From the NCBI GenBank assembly GCA_963737285.1, contig CAVTRT010000003.1, forward strand, positions 4,671,475 to 4,735,474: a stretch of 64,000 bases of DNA, given 5' to 3'. Position 1 is the stretch's first letter; each line of letters starts with the position of its first letter. The notes beneath the pieces are model-generated. The model saw only the letters and a program-made list of their open reading frames with translations, searched no databases and was not told the DNA's origin. Position numbers and translations under genes: made by a program. Source of the DNA: Trebonia sp963737285 (GTDB lineage: Bacteria; Actinomycetota; Actinomycetes; Streptosporangiales; Streptosporangiaceae). This document shows positions 8,518-16,867 of the stretch, piece after piece.

Positions 8518-9747
8518 TTGGCTAACCAACTTTTAACCATCAATATGATCACGCGAGAGGCGGTGCGGCTGTGGAAAAACAGCAACGCCTTTTTACAGAA
8601 CGTCGATATGCAGTACGACGACAGCTTTGCTGTGAGTGGAGCTAAGATTGGGTCGTCGCTGCGAATCCGCCTGCCGAACGATTTCGTGGTGACGACCGGG
8701 CCGGCACTTGATGTGCAGGATACCTCGGAACAATCGACTACGCTGGTTCTGGCCACCCAGAAGCACGTCGATGTTGCCTATTCGTTGACTGATCGGACCT
8801 TGAGCTTGGACGACTATAGTCGGCGCGTGTTGGCTCCGATGGTCAACAACTTAGCTGGTCAGGTTGCTGTTGACATCATGAGCGGCTCGGAAGGTGGCAT
8901 CTGTAATATTGTTGCCAACCAAGACACGGGCTACAACATCCTCGCGCCGATCCAATCTACTTATCTCCGGGCCGGCGCGGTGCTTCGGAATAACTCGTCG
9001 CCGGTCGCGAACTGGAAGATCGTCAATTCGCCGGATACCGAGGCGAGTGTTGTTGGGTCGCTGAGTGGGCTGTTGAATCCTCAGCCGGAGATCAGTCGGC
9101 AGTACGTGACTGGTCGGATGTACGACGCGCTCGGCTTTATCTGGATGGCGGACCAGACGGTCATTACCCATACGGATGGGGCACTGGCGCAAGGCTCCGC
9201 GACGGTCAACGGGGGTGGCCAGACCGGACTGCTGTTGACCGTGAACGCGCTGGCTGCCGGTCTTAACATCGGCGATATCATTACGATCGGTGGAGTCCAT
9301 GCTGTCAACCGGATTACGAAACAGTCTTACGGAAGGCTGCGGCAGTTTGCGGTGACGGCAAACGTAGTCGCTGGTGCTACGACAATCCCGATCTATCCGG
9401 CGCTGATTCCCGGAGTCAACAACCAGGCTGTCCAATATCAAACGGTCGATGTCAGTCCCAGCAATGGGGCCGCGGTGAATCCGGCGTTGAATTTGGTTGC
9501 TTCGACTCAGTACACGAAGAACTTCGCCTATGCGCCGGAAGCAGTCACGCTGGCGACCGCTGACATGGAGATGCCACGGAACGTTCACGAAGCGGCGCGG
9601 GAAGAGTTCGACGGGATCTCGATGCGGATGGTCACAGATTACTTCATTGGGACGGACCAGCTGATCACTCGACTGGACGTTCTCTATGGGTATCTGTGGC
9701 TTCGTCCGGAGTGGGCGGTCATCGTGGCTGATCAGGTTTATCAGTGA
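8518..9747 (+). CDS. Major capsid protein, P22 coat type
   Basis: 409 residues, close to the P22 gp5 coat length. The N-terminus MANQLLTINMITREAVRLW, then YDDSFAVSGAKIGSSLRIR and ALDVQDTSEQSTTLVL, is characteristic of the P22 coat family (HK97 fold with a telokin-like insertion). The start is TTG at 8518 with a purine-rich GTGGAGCG upstream; the next ATG (8542) would cut into the conserved part. Uninterrupted frame. Builds the icosahedral shell together with the scaffold encoded just upstream. Confidence 0.92.
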   Translation: MANQLLTINMITREAVRLWKNSNAFLQNVDMQYDDSFAVSGAKIGSSLRIRLPNDFVVTTGPALDVQDTSEQSTTLVLATQKHVDVAYSLTDRTLSLDDYSRRVLAPMVNNLAGQVAVDIMSGSEGGICNIVANQDTGYNILAPIQSTYLRAGAVLRNNSSPVANWKIVNSPDTEASVVGSLSGLLNPQPEISRQYVTGRMYDALGFIWMADQTVITHTDGALAQGSATVNGGGQTGLLLTVNALAAGLNIGDIITIGGVHAVNRITKQSYGRLRQFAVTANVVAGATTIPIYPALIPGVNNQAVQYQTVDVSPSNGAAVNPALNLVASTQYTKNFAYAPEAVTLATADMEMPRNVHEAAREEFDGISMRMVTDYFIGTDQLITRLDVLYGYLWLRPEWAVIVADQVYQ

Positions 9748-10235
9748 CGGTAGCTAGGATGAACTGGAAGCAGAAGCTGGTTGCGGAGTGGACTAACAAT
9801 CCACAGAGGCAGCATCTTGCGAACGCTGCAATCCGTGATCTTGAAGATGCCATCCAAAGATTGGCTGGAATGGGCTGTGTTCTTCACGTCGAGGAAGGAC
9901 CAGCCGCGCCGCCGTTGGAGTGGCCGAGACTGGTCTTTCATATCAGGCAAGGACAAAGGGAAGTTCGTTGTCAGGCCGATTTGGACGAGCTTGGCGAGGA
10001 CTGGTATGAAAGCATGGAAGAGGCTCGGCAGGCTGCTGGAATGACGAAGCAATGGCAGCGCGGTGGGGTCTTTACGAAAAGCCTGCCAGCGCCGATTGGA
10101 GCCTCGATAGCAGAATTCGTTCCGCCCTCGCCTGTATTGCCTGTTGAACCAGTTCGGAGTCGCCGGAGTCGGGTCAATGGACTCCAACCTGCAAAGTATC
10201 CTGTTCCAGCGCTAGTGATGCCTGGGACTCATTGA
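9744..10235 (+). CDS. Hypothetical structural-region protein
   Basis: 163 residues starting at GTG 9744, which overlaps the coat stop (GTGA). The sequence is mixed alpha/beta and charged (MNWKQKLVAEWTNNPQRQHL, LVFHIRQGQREVRC) with a Pro-rich C-terminal third (PPSPVLPVEPVRSRRSR). No family recognised. Translational coupling to the coat gene suggests a capsid-associated role. Confidence 0.65.
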   Translation: MTVARMNWKQKLVAEWTNNPQRQHLANAAIRDLEDAIQRLAGMGCVLHVEEGPAAPPLEWPRLVFHIRQGQREVRCQADLDELGEDWYESMEEARQAAGMTKQWQRGGVFTKSLPAPIGASIAEFVPPSPVLPVEPVRSRRSRVNGLQPAKYPVPALVMPGTH

Positions 10236-10247
10236 GAGATAACCGAG

Positions 10248-10688
10248 ATGGCAAAGAAAAATCGCTATACCGTGTTCGATCTGATGGACGATAGAGGCGT
10301 CTTTGAGAAGAACTCGGCGAACGCGTGCTCTCCGCTCTATGGAGGGCCACTGCAATATCCGAAGATGTTGTATCATCCGAAAGGAGAGACTCGGGTGACA
10401 CAGAAAGCGGAGACGCTGGTAACTCCGTACGGGCCGAAGGAAGTTGGAGAGCAGAGGGAGTTGGTTAGTCGAGTCGTGCAGGATTCGGAAGAGGAAGAAG
10501 TGCTCCGCGCCGAGGGATGGCATGACCATCCTGCAAAGGCGATCGCCGCGTCCGGCCAGACTCCGCCCGCGGTTGGTGTGGTGAACTCGAAGGATCTGGA
10601 GAACGAGAAGCTTCGTCAGCAGATCGCCGAGATGGAAAAGCAGTTAGCTGCTTTCAATAGCGGAAAGAAGGTAGCAGCGGCCGCTTGA
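10248..10688 (+). CDS. Hypothetical protein with C-terminal coiled coil
   Basis: 146 residues. The N-terminal 75 residues (MAKKNRYTVFDLMDDRGVF, YPKMLYHPKGETRV) are mixed; the end forms a heptad-like helix (LENEKLRQQIAEMEKQLAAF) and an Ala tail. A GAGATAACCGAG leader precedes ATG 10248. Located between coat and the gp4-like gene; a minor head or connector role is plausible but not shown. Confidence 0.65.
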   Translation: MAKKNRYTVFDLMDDRGVFEKNSANACSPLYGGPLQYPKMLYHPKGETRVTQKAETLVTPYGPKEVGEQRELVSRVVQDSEEEEVLRAEGWHDHPAKAIAASGQTPPAVGVVNSKDLENEKLRQQIAEMEKQLAAFNSGKKVAAAA

Positions 10689-10689
10689 G

Positions 10690-11472
10690 ATGAACCTCGA
10701 TCCGCTTGAGACTTCTGTCGGCGATCTCTGCGAAGCGGCGCTTCGCGAGAGCGGCGCGTTCGGTCAAGGCCAAACGCCAACTGCGATGGATCTCAATAAG
10801 GCTTGGTCGAGAATGCAGTGGATGCTCCAGCAATGGGAGCGGAAGCGGTGGTTAGTCTTTCACCTGGTCAATCTCAGCGTTATTTCGACTGGACAAATCT
10901 TCTATACTGTCGGTCCCGGCGGCGACATTGACACCGGGGCGGGCTCGGTCAGGCCAGCGAAAGTCGAGAGTGCTTTCGTTAGGCAGTTGCAACAGCCTGG
11001 TGTTCAGTCGGAAGGGGCTCCTCCGAACAACGTCGATTACGTCTTGGAATTGCTGCAGTCTCGGGAAGACTACGACAAAATCACCTTGAAGACACTGCAA
11101 GCCGGCCCGGGTGAGGCACTCTTTCTGGACTCCGCGTGGCCGCTTGCCTTTCTCTACGTTTGGCCGGTTCCGCAAGCCAGCATCTATGAGATCCACATCT
11201 CTATCAAAGAGCAGCTTCCGGTTGCTTTCGCAACCGCGTCCGATACGTTTGTGCTGCCGTTTGAGTACTACGCGGCGATTCTCTACAATCTTGCAATGCG
11301 GCTTCGCATTCCGTACCAGATTGCTTCGTTCCCAGGCGACTACTTGCCGGGAATGGCGAAAGAAAGCTTGAATGTGCTGCGAGGACCCAACACCCAGATT
11401 GCAAAGCTGCGGATGCCAGCGACGATCCGGCGGCGCGGCCTCTACAATATCTTCTCCGATCGACCGTACTAG
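10690..11472 (+). CDS. gp4-like head-to-tail adaptor (tail accessory factor)
   Basis: 260 residues resembling the P22 gp4 family of tail accessory factors that dock onto the portal ring and seal packaged DNA. Seen: SVGDLCEAALRESGAFGQGQ, AWSRMQWMLQQWERKRW and the C-terminal helix FEYYAAILYNLAMRLR, the characteristic layout of this helical-bundle adaptor. Length is somewhat above P22 gp4. Starts 1 nt after the preceding stop. Intact frame. Confidence 0.82.
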   Translation: MNLDPLETSVGDLCEAALRESGAFGQGQTPTAMDLNKAWSRMQWMLQQWERKRWLVFHLVNLSVISTGQIFYTVGPGGDIDTGAGSVRPAKVESAFVRQLQQPGVQSEGAPPNNVDYVLELLQSREDYDKITLKTLQAGPGEALFLDSAWPLAFLYVWPVPQASIYEIHISIKEQLPVAFATASDTFVLPFEYYAAILYNLAMRLRIPYQIASFPGDYLPGMAKESLNVLRGPNTQIAKLRMPATIRRRGLYNIFSDRPY

Positions 11473-11489
11473 TGAAAGGAATCTAGCAA

Positions 11490-11906
11490 ATGACTATCGG
11501 TCCTGCGGCCCCGAATCCTTCTGGCATTCCTGGCTTTAACTGTGTTCAGGGTATCACGGCGCACGCCGGAGGCGGTCAGGCAAATGCTACTCCGCTGCCC
11601 GCGTGGCTTAATGAAGTCTCTGTGGTGGCGACAGCAAATGACTCGGTGATGCTCCCGCCAGGTTATGCTGGTGCAGCTGTCACCATTATCAACGATGGCG
11701 TTGCTTCGATGCAGGTCTTCGGCTATCTTCCGGCGAGCGGCGCGGGCGATACCATTGCTGCTCACGGGTCAGCGACACAAGTTGCTACTGGAACTGGTGT
11801 TGCACAGGGAGCCGGTACCATTGCGACTTACTTCTGTTTCAGTGGCGAGAATGGCAACACCAACAACACCAATGCAGCGCTCTGGAAGCAGTTCCTGACC
11901 GCCTAG
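11490..11906 (+). CDS. Putative virion surface protein, paralogue 1
   Basis: 138 residues, beta-rich and Ala/Gly-rich, with a good Shine-Dalgarno (GAAAGGAAT) upstream of ATG 11490. It shares with the next gene a run of matched blocks: TAHAGGGQA, LNEVSVVATANDSVMLP, ITIINDG-type core, GDTIAAHGSATQ and TGVAQG. The pair is a tandem duplication. Small beta proteins at this place are often capsid decoration or head-completion proteins; I do not recognise the family. Confidence 0.65.
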   Translation: MTIGPAAPNPSGIPGFNCVQGITAHAGGGQANATPLPAWLNEVSVVATANDSVMLPPGYAGAAVTIINDGVASMQVFGYLPASGAGDTIAAHGSATQVATGTGVAQGAGTIATYFCFSGENGNTNNTNAALWKQFLTA

Positions 11907-11918
11907 AGGAGAGTCGTG

Positions 11919-12371
11919 ATGGCTCAAGCTGTCAGTGATCTGTTTAAGTCGTTTGCTCAGGTGCTGGGACCGAATCCGACCGTGACTGGGACGGATTTGG
12001 TTCAATTAGTGAAGCAGTTGTTCAGTGTTTCGGCTGGCCTCACTGCCCACGCGGGAGGGACGCAAGCGGCTGGTCTCCAGTTGTCTGCGGCGATCAATGA
12101 GCTGGCTGTTGTGGCGACCGCGGCGGATTCGGTCTTGCTACCAGTCGGACTTCCTGGTCAGATTACCATCATCATCAACGATGGTGCTGCGTCAGCTCAA
12201 GTCTTCGGAGTGGCCGCGAATCCACAGAATGGTGGAGTCGGTGATACGATTGCTGCTCACGGTGCGGTAACGCAGACGGCGACAGCAACTGGCGTTGCTC
12301 AAGCCTCTGCAGCGGTCGGGATCTACTACTGCTTCGCGCTAGGGAAGTGGAAGCAAACTCTTCTGACCTAG
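11919..12371 (+). CDS. Putative virion surface protein, paralogue 2
   Basis: 150 residues, paralogous to the preceding gene over its C-terminal 110 residues (LTAHAGGTQAAG, INELAVVATAADSVLLP, VGDTIAAHGAVTQTATATG). It has an extra N-terminal helical 40 residues (MAQAVSDLFKSFAQVLG) missing in paralogue 1. AGAGGAGAG precedes the start. Role unknown; likely virion component by position. Confidence 0.65.
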   Translation: MAQAVSDLFKSFAQVLGPNPTVTGTDLVQLVKQLFSVSAGLTAHAGGTQAAGLQLSAAINELAVVATAADSVLLPVGLPGQITIIINDGAASAQVFGVAANPQNGGVGDTIAAHGAVTQTATATGVAQASAAVGIYYCFALGKWKQTLLT

Positions 12372-12386
12372 TAAGGATCTCCTGGG

Positions 12387-12563
12387 ATGGCTGACACGAA
12401 GAAGAGTGGTTCTTTTGATGGCAAGTCGAATAAGCTCGGTCATGGTGGAAGAGCAGCGCAGCTGAAAGCAAAAGGCGTGCCAGGTGGTGTTATTGGTGAT
12501 CTCGCGCGGAAGAAAGACGCTGCGCCGGGCGAGAAAAACTATCACGGTGGCAAGAAGAAGTAG
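12387..12563 (+). CDS. Small basic Gly/Lys-rich protein
   Basis: 58 residues (MADTKKSGSFDGKSNKLGHG to the end NYHGGKKK), with 13 Lys and many Gly. A purine-rich AAGGATCTCCTGGG leader precedes ATG 12387. It is absent from longer ORF lists because of its size, but frame, leader and tight spacing support it. A DNA-binding or RNA-binding virion peptide is possible; no family recognised. Confidence 0.6.
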   Translation: MADTKKSGSFDGKSNKLGHGGRAAQLKAKGVPGGVIGDLARKKDAAPGEKNYHGGKKK

Positions 12564-12575
12564 CAAGGCGAGGCT

Positions 12576-14083
12576 GTGGCTCGGATCGCGCTGATCGGGG
12601 GATCATACTCGACGCGGAGCATAATTGCTTCTGCGCAGCGCTGTGTGAATTTGTTTCCAGAGGTTAATCCGAGGGAATCTGCTCTGGTTCCAATGACCCA
12701 TTACCAGCGGTACGGGCTGGTGCCGAAGCTGGTAGTGGGGGATGGACCGATTCGACAGCTGTATCGGCCCTCAACGGGAGTTGGGGGCTATGTTGTTTCA
12801 GGGAATCAAGTTTTTCAAATTGACCAGAACTGGAATCCAACACTTCTCGGTACAATCACTCTGGGCGGACCAATCCTTGCAGCTTTATTGACAACGGCAT
12901 TCAGCTGATGCTGGTCGATGGAAGTCCGAATGGATGGACAGCGAACTTGATCGGCACGGCGAACTTTCAACAGATCGTAGATTCGACTGGGATCTTTAAC
13001 GGGGCAACCCGCCTCGATTACATTGATACTTTCGTGTTGTGGAATATTATCGGCACAAACCAGTTCGGCTCGACATTGTCGAATCAGATCCAACCGTTTG
13101 ATCCACTTTATTTCGCTGCCAAGACCGACTATCCTGACCTTCTCCAGACCTTAATTGTCAACAGACATGAGATTCTACTACTCGGACAGTTGAAGTCTGA
13201 GGCGTGGTATGACGCAGGAAATCCACTGTTTCCGTTTGCGGAGTTGCCTGGCGCTTACGTCGAACACGGGATCGGCGCGCCATACTCGGTTTGCAGTCAA
13301 GACATCTCGGTGTATTGGATAGCGCAAAATCTTCAAGGTACTGGAATGGTGATGCGCTATCGCGGCTACACGACTAGTAGAGTGTCGAATCACGCGGTCG
13401 AGTATGCCATTCGTCAAATGCACCTTTCGGTTGGGATCGACGACGCTATAGGCTACACGTATCAGATTGATGGGCATGTTTTTGTTGTTTTCCAGTTTCC
13501 AAAGGGAAATCAGACTTGGGTCTTCGACGAGGCGGTTGGAGACCCGATGCTGGCTTGGCACCAGGAAGCCTGGACAGATCCCAGCGATGGAAGTCTGAAT
13601 CGGCATCGGGGGAATTGTGCGGCTTTCATCAACGATACCAACGTTGTTGGGGACTGGCAAAACGGAACAATCTACGAGACCAGTCCGGATGCCTATACTG
13701 ATACGGTCAATGGAAACAAAGGACCAATTACGTTCGTGAGAACTTTTCCTCATATTGGTGCTGGAGTTGGATCGACTGGCCAGATCATCGACTACGACGG
13801 TCGCCGAATCACCTTCAATGCTTTCATGGCTGACTTTGAGGCGGGAGCTTCTGGCTTGCAAGGAGCTGAGCAGGATATCTTCTTGAGATGGTCTGACGAT
13901 CGTGGAAGAACGTGGGGAAATCCGATTCGTCAGACTGCTGGCGCCGCAGGCCAGTTCGATGGACAGCCCGCGTGGCGCGATCTCGGAACGGCGCGGTACA
14001 GGGTTTTTGAACTGCAATATTCGATCGATGGTCCGGCGGCGCTGAATGGTGCTTGGGTGTTCGATAGAGTTTCGGGGACTTGA
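12576..14083 (+). CDS. gp10-like packaged-DNA stabilisation protein (one frameshift)
   Basis: About 502 residues once a single indel near 12880 is bridged (TITLGGPIL to FIDNGIQLMLVDGS). Matches the P22 gp10 tail-hub family that closes the virion and connects the gp4 ring to the tail needle: N-terminal GGSYSTRSIIASAQRCVNLFPE, then FQFPKGNQTWVFDE, EAWTDPSDGSLNRHRG and IFLRWSDDRGRTWGNP are typical of its beta-propeller-like body. The GTG start at 12576 has a purine-rich leader (AAGGCGAGG). Follows gp4-like as expected. Confidence 0.82.
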
Positions 14084-14086
14084 ACA

Positions 14087-14572
14087 ATGGCTTACGGAAA
14101 CCCGACGCAGCATCAAAATTATCAGAATTTTCCCAAAATCGACACGCCGATTGCAGATCCAATTACTGGCACGATCAACGAAGCTTGGCTCCGGTTGTTG
14201 ATGACTCTCTGGACAAAGGTTGGTGGCAGTTCTTCTCAGTTACCATACGTACAATATCTTACTGTCGAGACGGATGTGAACAATAATCCGACCGGGCAGT
14301 ATAATATTGTGAGTCCTCAGAGCGGGCAGAGTGGTGGAACTATAGTTACAGCTGGGTCGGTTTCAGCAGATCAGATGGTCTTGGAAGTCCTCTCCTTGCT
14401 TCCTCCACCGACTCAGATGTCGACGACGGTAATAGAAACTGTTGATCCGTTGGCAGCCGTTTATACGATGACTCCGGCTGACCAAGGGCAGCCTCAGATG
14501 ATCCCTGTTGTGCCAGCCGACCAGCTTCGGATAAATCCGATTGTTAATTTGGCTTTGGAGCTTGGGTTGTGA
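14087..14572 (+). CDS. Hypothetical tail-region protein
   Basis: 161 residues, beta-rich (YLTVETDVNNNPTGQYNIVS) with polar N-terminus (MAYGNPTQHQNYQNFPKIDT). It follows the gp10-like gene by 3 nt and its stop overlaps the next GTG start (GTGA). Position is where P22 encodes the gp26 needle, but this protein shows no long coiled coil. Function unknown. Confidence 0.6.
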   Translation: MAYGNPTQHQNYQNFPKIDTPIADPITGTINEAWLRLLMTLWTKVGGSSSQLPYVQYLTVETDVNNNPTGQYNIVSPQSGQSGGTIVTAGSVSADQMVLEVLSLLPPPTQMSTTVIETVDPLAAVYTMTPADQGQPQMIPVVPADQLRINPIVNLALELGL

Positions 14573-14923
14573 CAATCGCGCCAGCAGACTTGTTTGGGCC
14601 ATCTGTAGTTGGGACAACTCCGGCCGCGCTCTATACAGTGCCAGCTAGTACAACTGTGACGATCAATCAGAGTCGTCTTCAACAATGTCTCGGGCAGCGC
14701 GGTTGGCTTGACAGTCTGGGTAGTTCGGACTGGGGGATCAGTGCTGGCTGGAAATTTGATGATTGGCTCGAACGGGGCAGGTCTTTCGATCTCAGCTGGT
14801 CCGAGTGAACCGTATGTAGCGAATGCTCTTGCTTCTCTTGTGCTGAACGCGGGTGACGCAATTTGGGCTCAAGCCAGCGTAGCTACTGCCCTGAATGGGC
14901 TTGGAAGCGGATGGACTCAGTAA
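14569..14923 (+). CDS. Hypothetical beta-sandwich protein (one frameshift)
   Basis: About 117 residues. Starts at GTG 14569 with APADLFGPSVVGTTPAALYTVPASTTVTI; a shift near 14670 leads to VFNNVSGSAVGLTVWVVRTG and the end NAGDAIWAQASVATALNGLG. The pattern (Tyr-Thr-Val-Pro-Ala, then VWVVR, then GDAIWAQAS) resembles small jelly-roll domains found in phage tail and capsid accessory proteins. Role inferred only. Confidence 0.5.
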
Positions 14924-14924
14924 G

Positions 14925-15404
14925 ATGACGATCGTTGTTGGACTTGAAAGTTGGAATAAGCTCTGGCCAGAATGCAGAGGTTTGATGCACGAACATTGGA
15001 AAGAGGTCAGAGAAAATCGAGCGAAGCTACCGTTTGAAGTGGACTGGGAAACAGCGGCGCGGCTTGAAGAAGCGGGATTAATGTTTTGCTGTTCTGCCAG
15101 AGACGACGAGACGGGGGAGTTGGTTGGCTACTTGATCTGGTTTGTTACGGCAAGTATGGAGTCGAAAGGGAATTTGCTTGGAACGCTGGGGCCATTTTTC
15201 GTCCTTCCTTCTCATGAAGGGATTGGACAGAAGCTTTGGAATACTGGAATAAAGAGGCTTCGAGAGTATGGAGCCAAGACGGCTTACGTTCATTACAGTT
15301 CGTTCGGAAGAAGGTCTGGAAGAGCCAAGAAATTCTTCGAGTACGTCGGGGGCAAACCATACGAAGTTAAGTATGAGATAGTGCTGGGAGACCAAAATGT
15401 GTGA
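14925..15404 (+). CDS. GNAT-family acetyltransferase
   Basis: 159 residues with the GNAT fold pattern: GYLIWFVTAS strand, then FFVLPSHEGIGQKLWN, equivalent to the acetyl-CoA-binding loop (R/Q-x-x-G-x-G/A variant HEGIGQ), followed by an alpha helix (LREYGAKTAYVHYSS) and AKKFFEYVGGKPYEVKYE. Small GNAT proteins occur inside the structural operons of several phages, where the target is unknown; N-acetylation of a virion or host protein is possible. ATG 14925 follows the preceding stop by 1 nt; the end overlaps the next gene by 8 nt. Confidence 0.75.
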   Translation: MTIVVGLESWNKLWPECRGLMHEHWKEVRENRAKLPFEVDWETAARLEEAGLMFCCSARDDETGELVGYLIWFVTASMESKGNLLGTLGPFFVLPSHEGIGQKLWNTGIKRLREYGAKTAYVHYSSFGRRSGRAKKFFEYVGGKPYEVKYEIVLGDQNV

Positions 15405-16335
15405 TCCAGCTACAGCCATTCTCGGTGCGGGCGCGATCGGTGGGATTAGCAGCCTGATAGGCGGAGCAAATTCGGCGAGTGCCGCGACTAACGCGGCACA
15501 AATCCAAGCACAAGCAGCAACGCAGGCGTCACAACTCCAATATCAAGCAGAACAGCAAGCGTTGGGATTCCAACAACAACAGTATCAGACAACTCAGCAG
15601 AATCTCGCGCCGTATATGGCGGCGGGCGGCGCGGGACTGTCGGATCTTCTTGCCAGCACGGGTAGCTTGGCTGGACAAGTGCAAGGGGCGGTGCAACCGA
15701 TTACACCTATAACGTCTGCATTGACCGGACCGCCACCAAACAACATGGCGCTGCTGGCACAGACTCCTGGCTATCAGTTCACGTTGCAACAAGGTCTCCA
15801 AGCGACTCAAAACAGCTACGCTGCACAAGGTCTTGGTACGAGCGGAGCAGCCTTAAAGGGAGCAGCTAACTACTCGGAGGGTCTTGCTTCGACGACCTAC
15901 GAACAGCAATACCAAAATTGGCTTAACCAGAACTTGTTGCAGACTCAGACTCTACAGGCTCAAAATCAGCAGCAGCAAGCGCAGTCGGGACTGTTGATGC
16001 AGCAGCCGCAGACTGTCTACAACATGCTTGCCGGCTTGACGCAGACGGGAGCGCAGGCTGCGCTCGGACAGGGCCAGATCGGAACTCAGCTGGCGAGTGG
16101 AATGGGCCAGACCGCGCAGACTGGAGCTACCGCGATTGGGCAAGGCATTACCGGGGCGGCCGCAGCCAGCGCAGCCGGTACGGTGGGAAGTGCGAATGCA
16201 ATCAACAGTGCCCTTTCGGGGATAGGTGGAGCAGGCTCTAATACTGCACTGCTTCTTGCACTGAATCAGGCAGGACTATTTGGGGGCGGTGCGGCTACTA
16301 GTAGCGGTGCTTTGGATCAGAACTTCTCAGGTTAA
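15397..16335 (+). CDS. Ejection (DNA transfer) protein, gp7-like
   Basis: 312 residues. A hydrophobic Gly/Ala N-terminus (AILGAGAIGGISSLIGGANS) is followed by a long Gln/Ala helix (QASQLQYQAEQQALGFQQQQ), a middle with TPGYQFTLQQGLQATQNSYAA and a low-complexity Gly/Ala end. This is the usual build of P22 gp7-type ejection proteins, which leave the virion with the DNA and form a conduit through the envelope. Lies first in a three-gene ejection cluster. Confidence 0.72.
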   Translation: MCDPATAILGAGAIGGISSLIGGANSASAATNAAQIQAQAATQASQLQYQAEQQALGFQQQQYQTTQQNLAPYMAAGGAGLSDLLASTGSLAGQVQGAVQPITPITSALTGPPPNNMALLAQTPGYQFTLQQGLQATQNSYAAQGLGTSGAALKGAANYSEGLASTTYEQQYQNWLNQNLLQTQTLQAQNQQQQAQSGLLMQQPQTVYNMLAGLTQTGAQAALGQGQIGTQLASGMGQTAQTGATAIGQGITGAAAASAAGTVGSANAINSALSGIGGAGSNTALLLALNQAGLFGGGAATSSGALDQNFSG

Positions 16336-16345
16336 GGAAAGCGAG

Positions 16346-16867
16346 ATGCCACCGACCTCGACCTCGAATCCAGCTGCTTCGATGGTCTATCAGACCCACG
16401 ACGTTCTCCGTGCCCACTACGACAAACTGATGGAGTCGAGGGAACTGCTCGATCATGTCCGCATCGAGTTGGATGGACTGAAGAAGCTTGGCGATTCGGT
16501 TTCGCTGGACGATGTTATGAAGGCGTCTGGTAGGCTAGTCGGACACGGCTTCGGCGCGGCCAATATGGCGGAGCTTCTGACTTCGTTGCCACAAGGCTCC
16601 GGCGGTGCGCCACTGGCGGCTTGGATTGCTGAGCACGACGCGGATGTGACGGGGCGGGAAGCTCAGATGGATAAGATTCAGAATGGTCTTGGTCATCATC
16701 TGGCGGTGGCGGCGATGCGGGGGCTGGCGATGCACCATCTCGAATCGACTGCGGGGCCGCAACAGCCGACAAGTCCGCTTTCTGGAGCTGGTGCGGGGAG
16801 CGATCAGCCGATCCAGAGCGGCGGACTTGCTATCTCTCAGACTAGCCCGACTATGGGAACGGCGTGA
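16346..16867 (+). CDS. Hypothetical ejection-cluster protein
   Basis: 173 residues, helical N-terminal two thirds (HDVLRAHYDKLMESRELLDH, GLGHHLAVAAMRGLAMHH) and a Gly/Ser/Pro-rich tail. AAAGCGAG precedes ATG 16346; the stop overlaps the next start (TGATG). No homologue recognised. Placement between gp7-like and two large Ala/Gly/Gln-rich proteins suggests an internal virion protein. Confidence 0.6.
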   Translation: MPPTSTSNPAASMVYQTHDVLRAHYDKLMESRELLDHVRIELDGLKKLGDSVSLDDVMKASGRLVGHGFGAANMAELLTSLPQGSGGAPLAAWIAEHDADVTGREAQMDKIQNGLGHHLAVAAMRGLAMHHLESTAGPQQPTSPLSGAGAGSDQPIQSGGLAISQTSPTMGTA

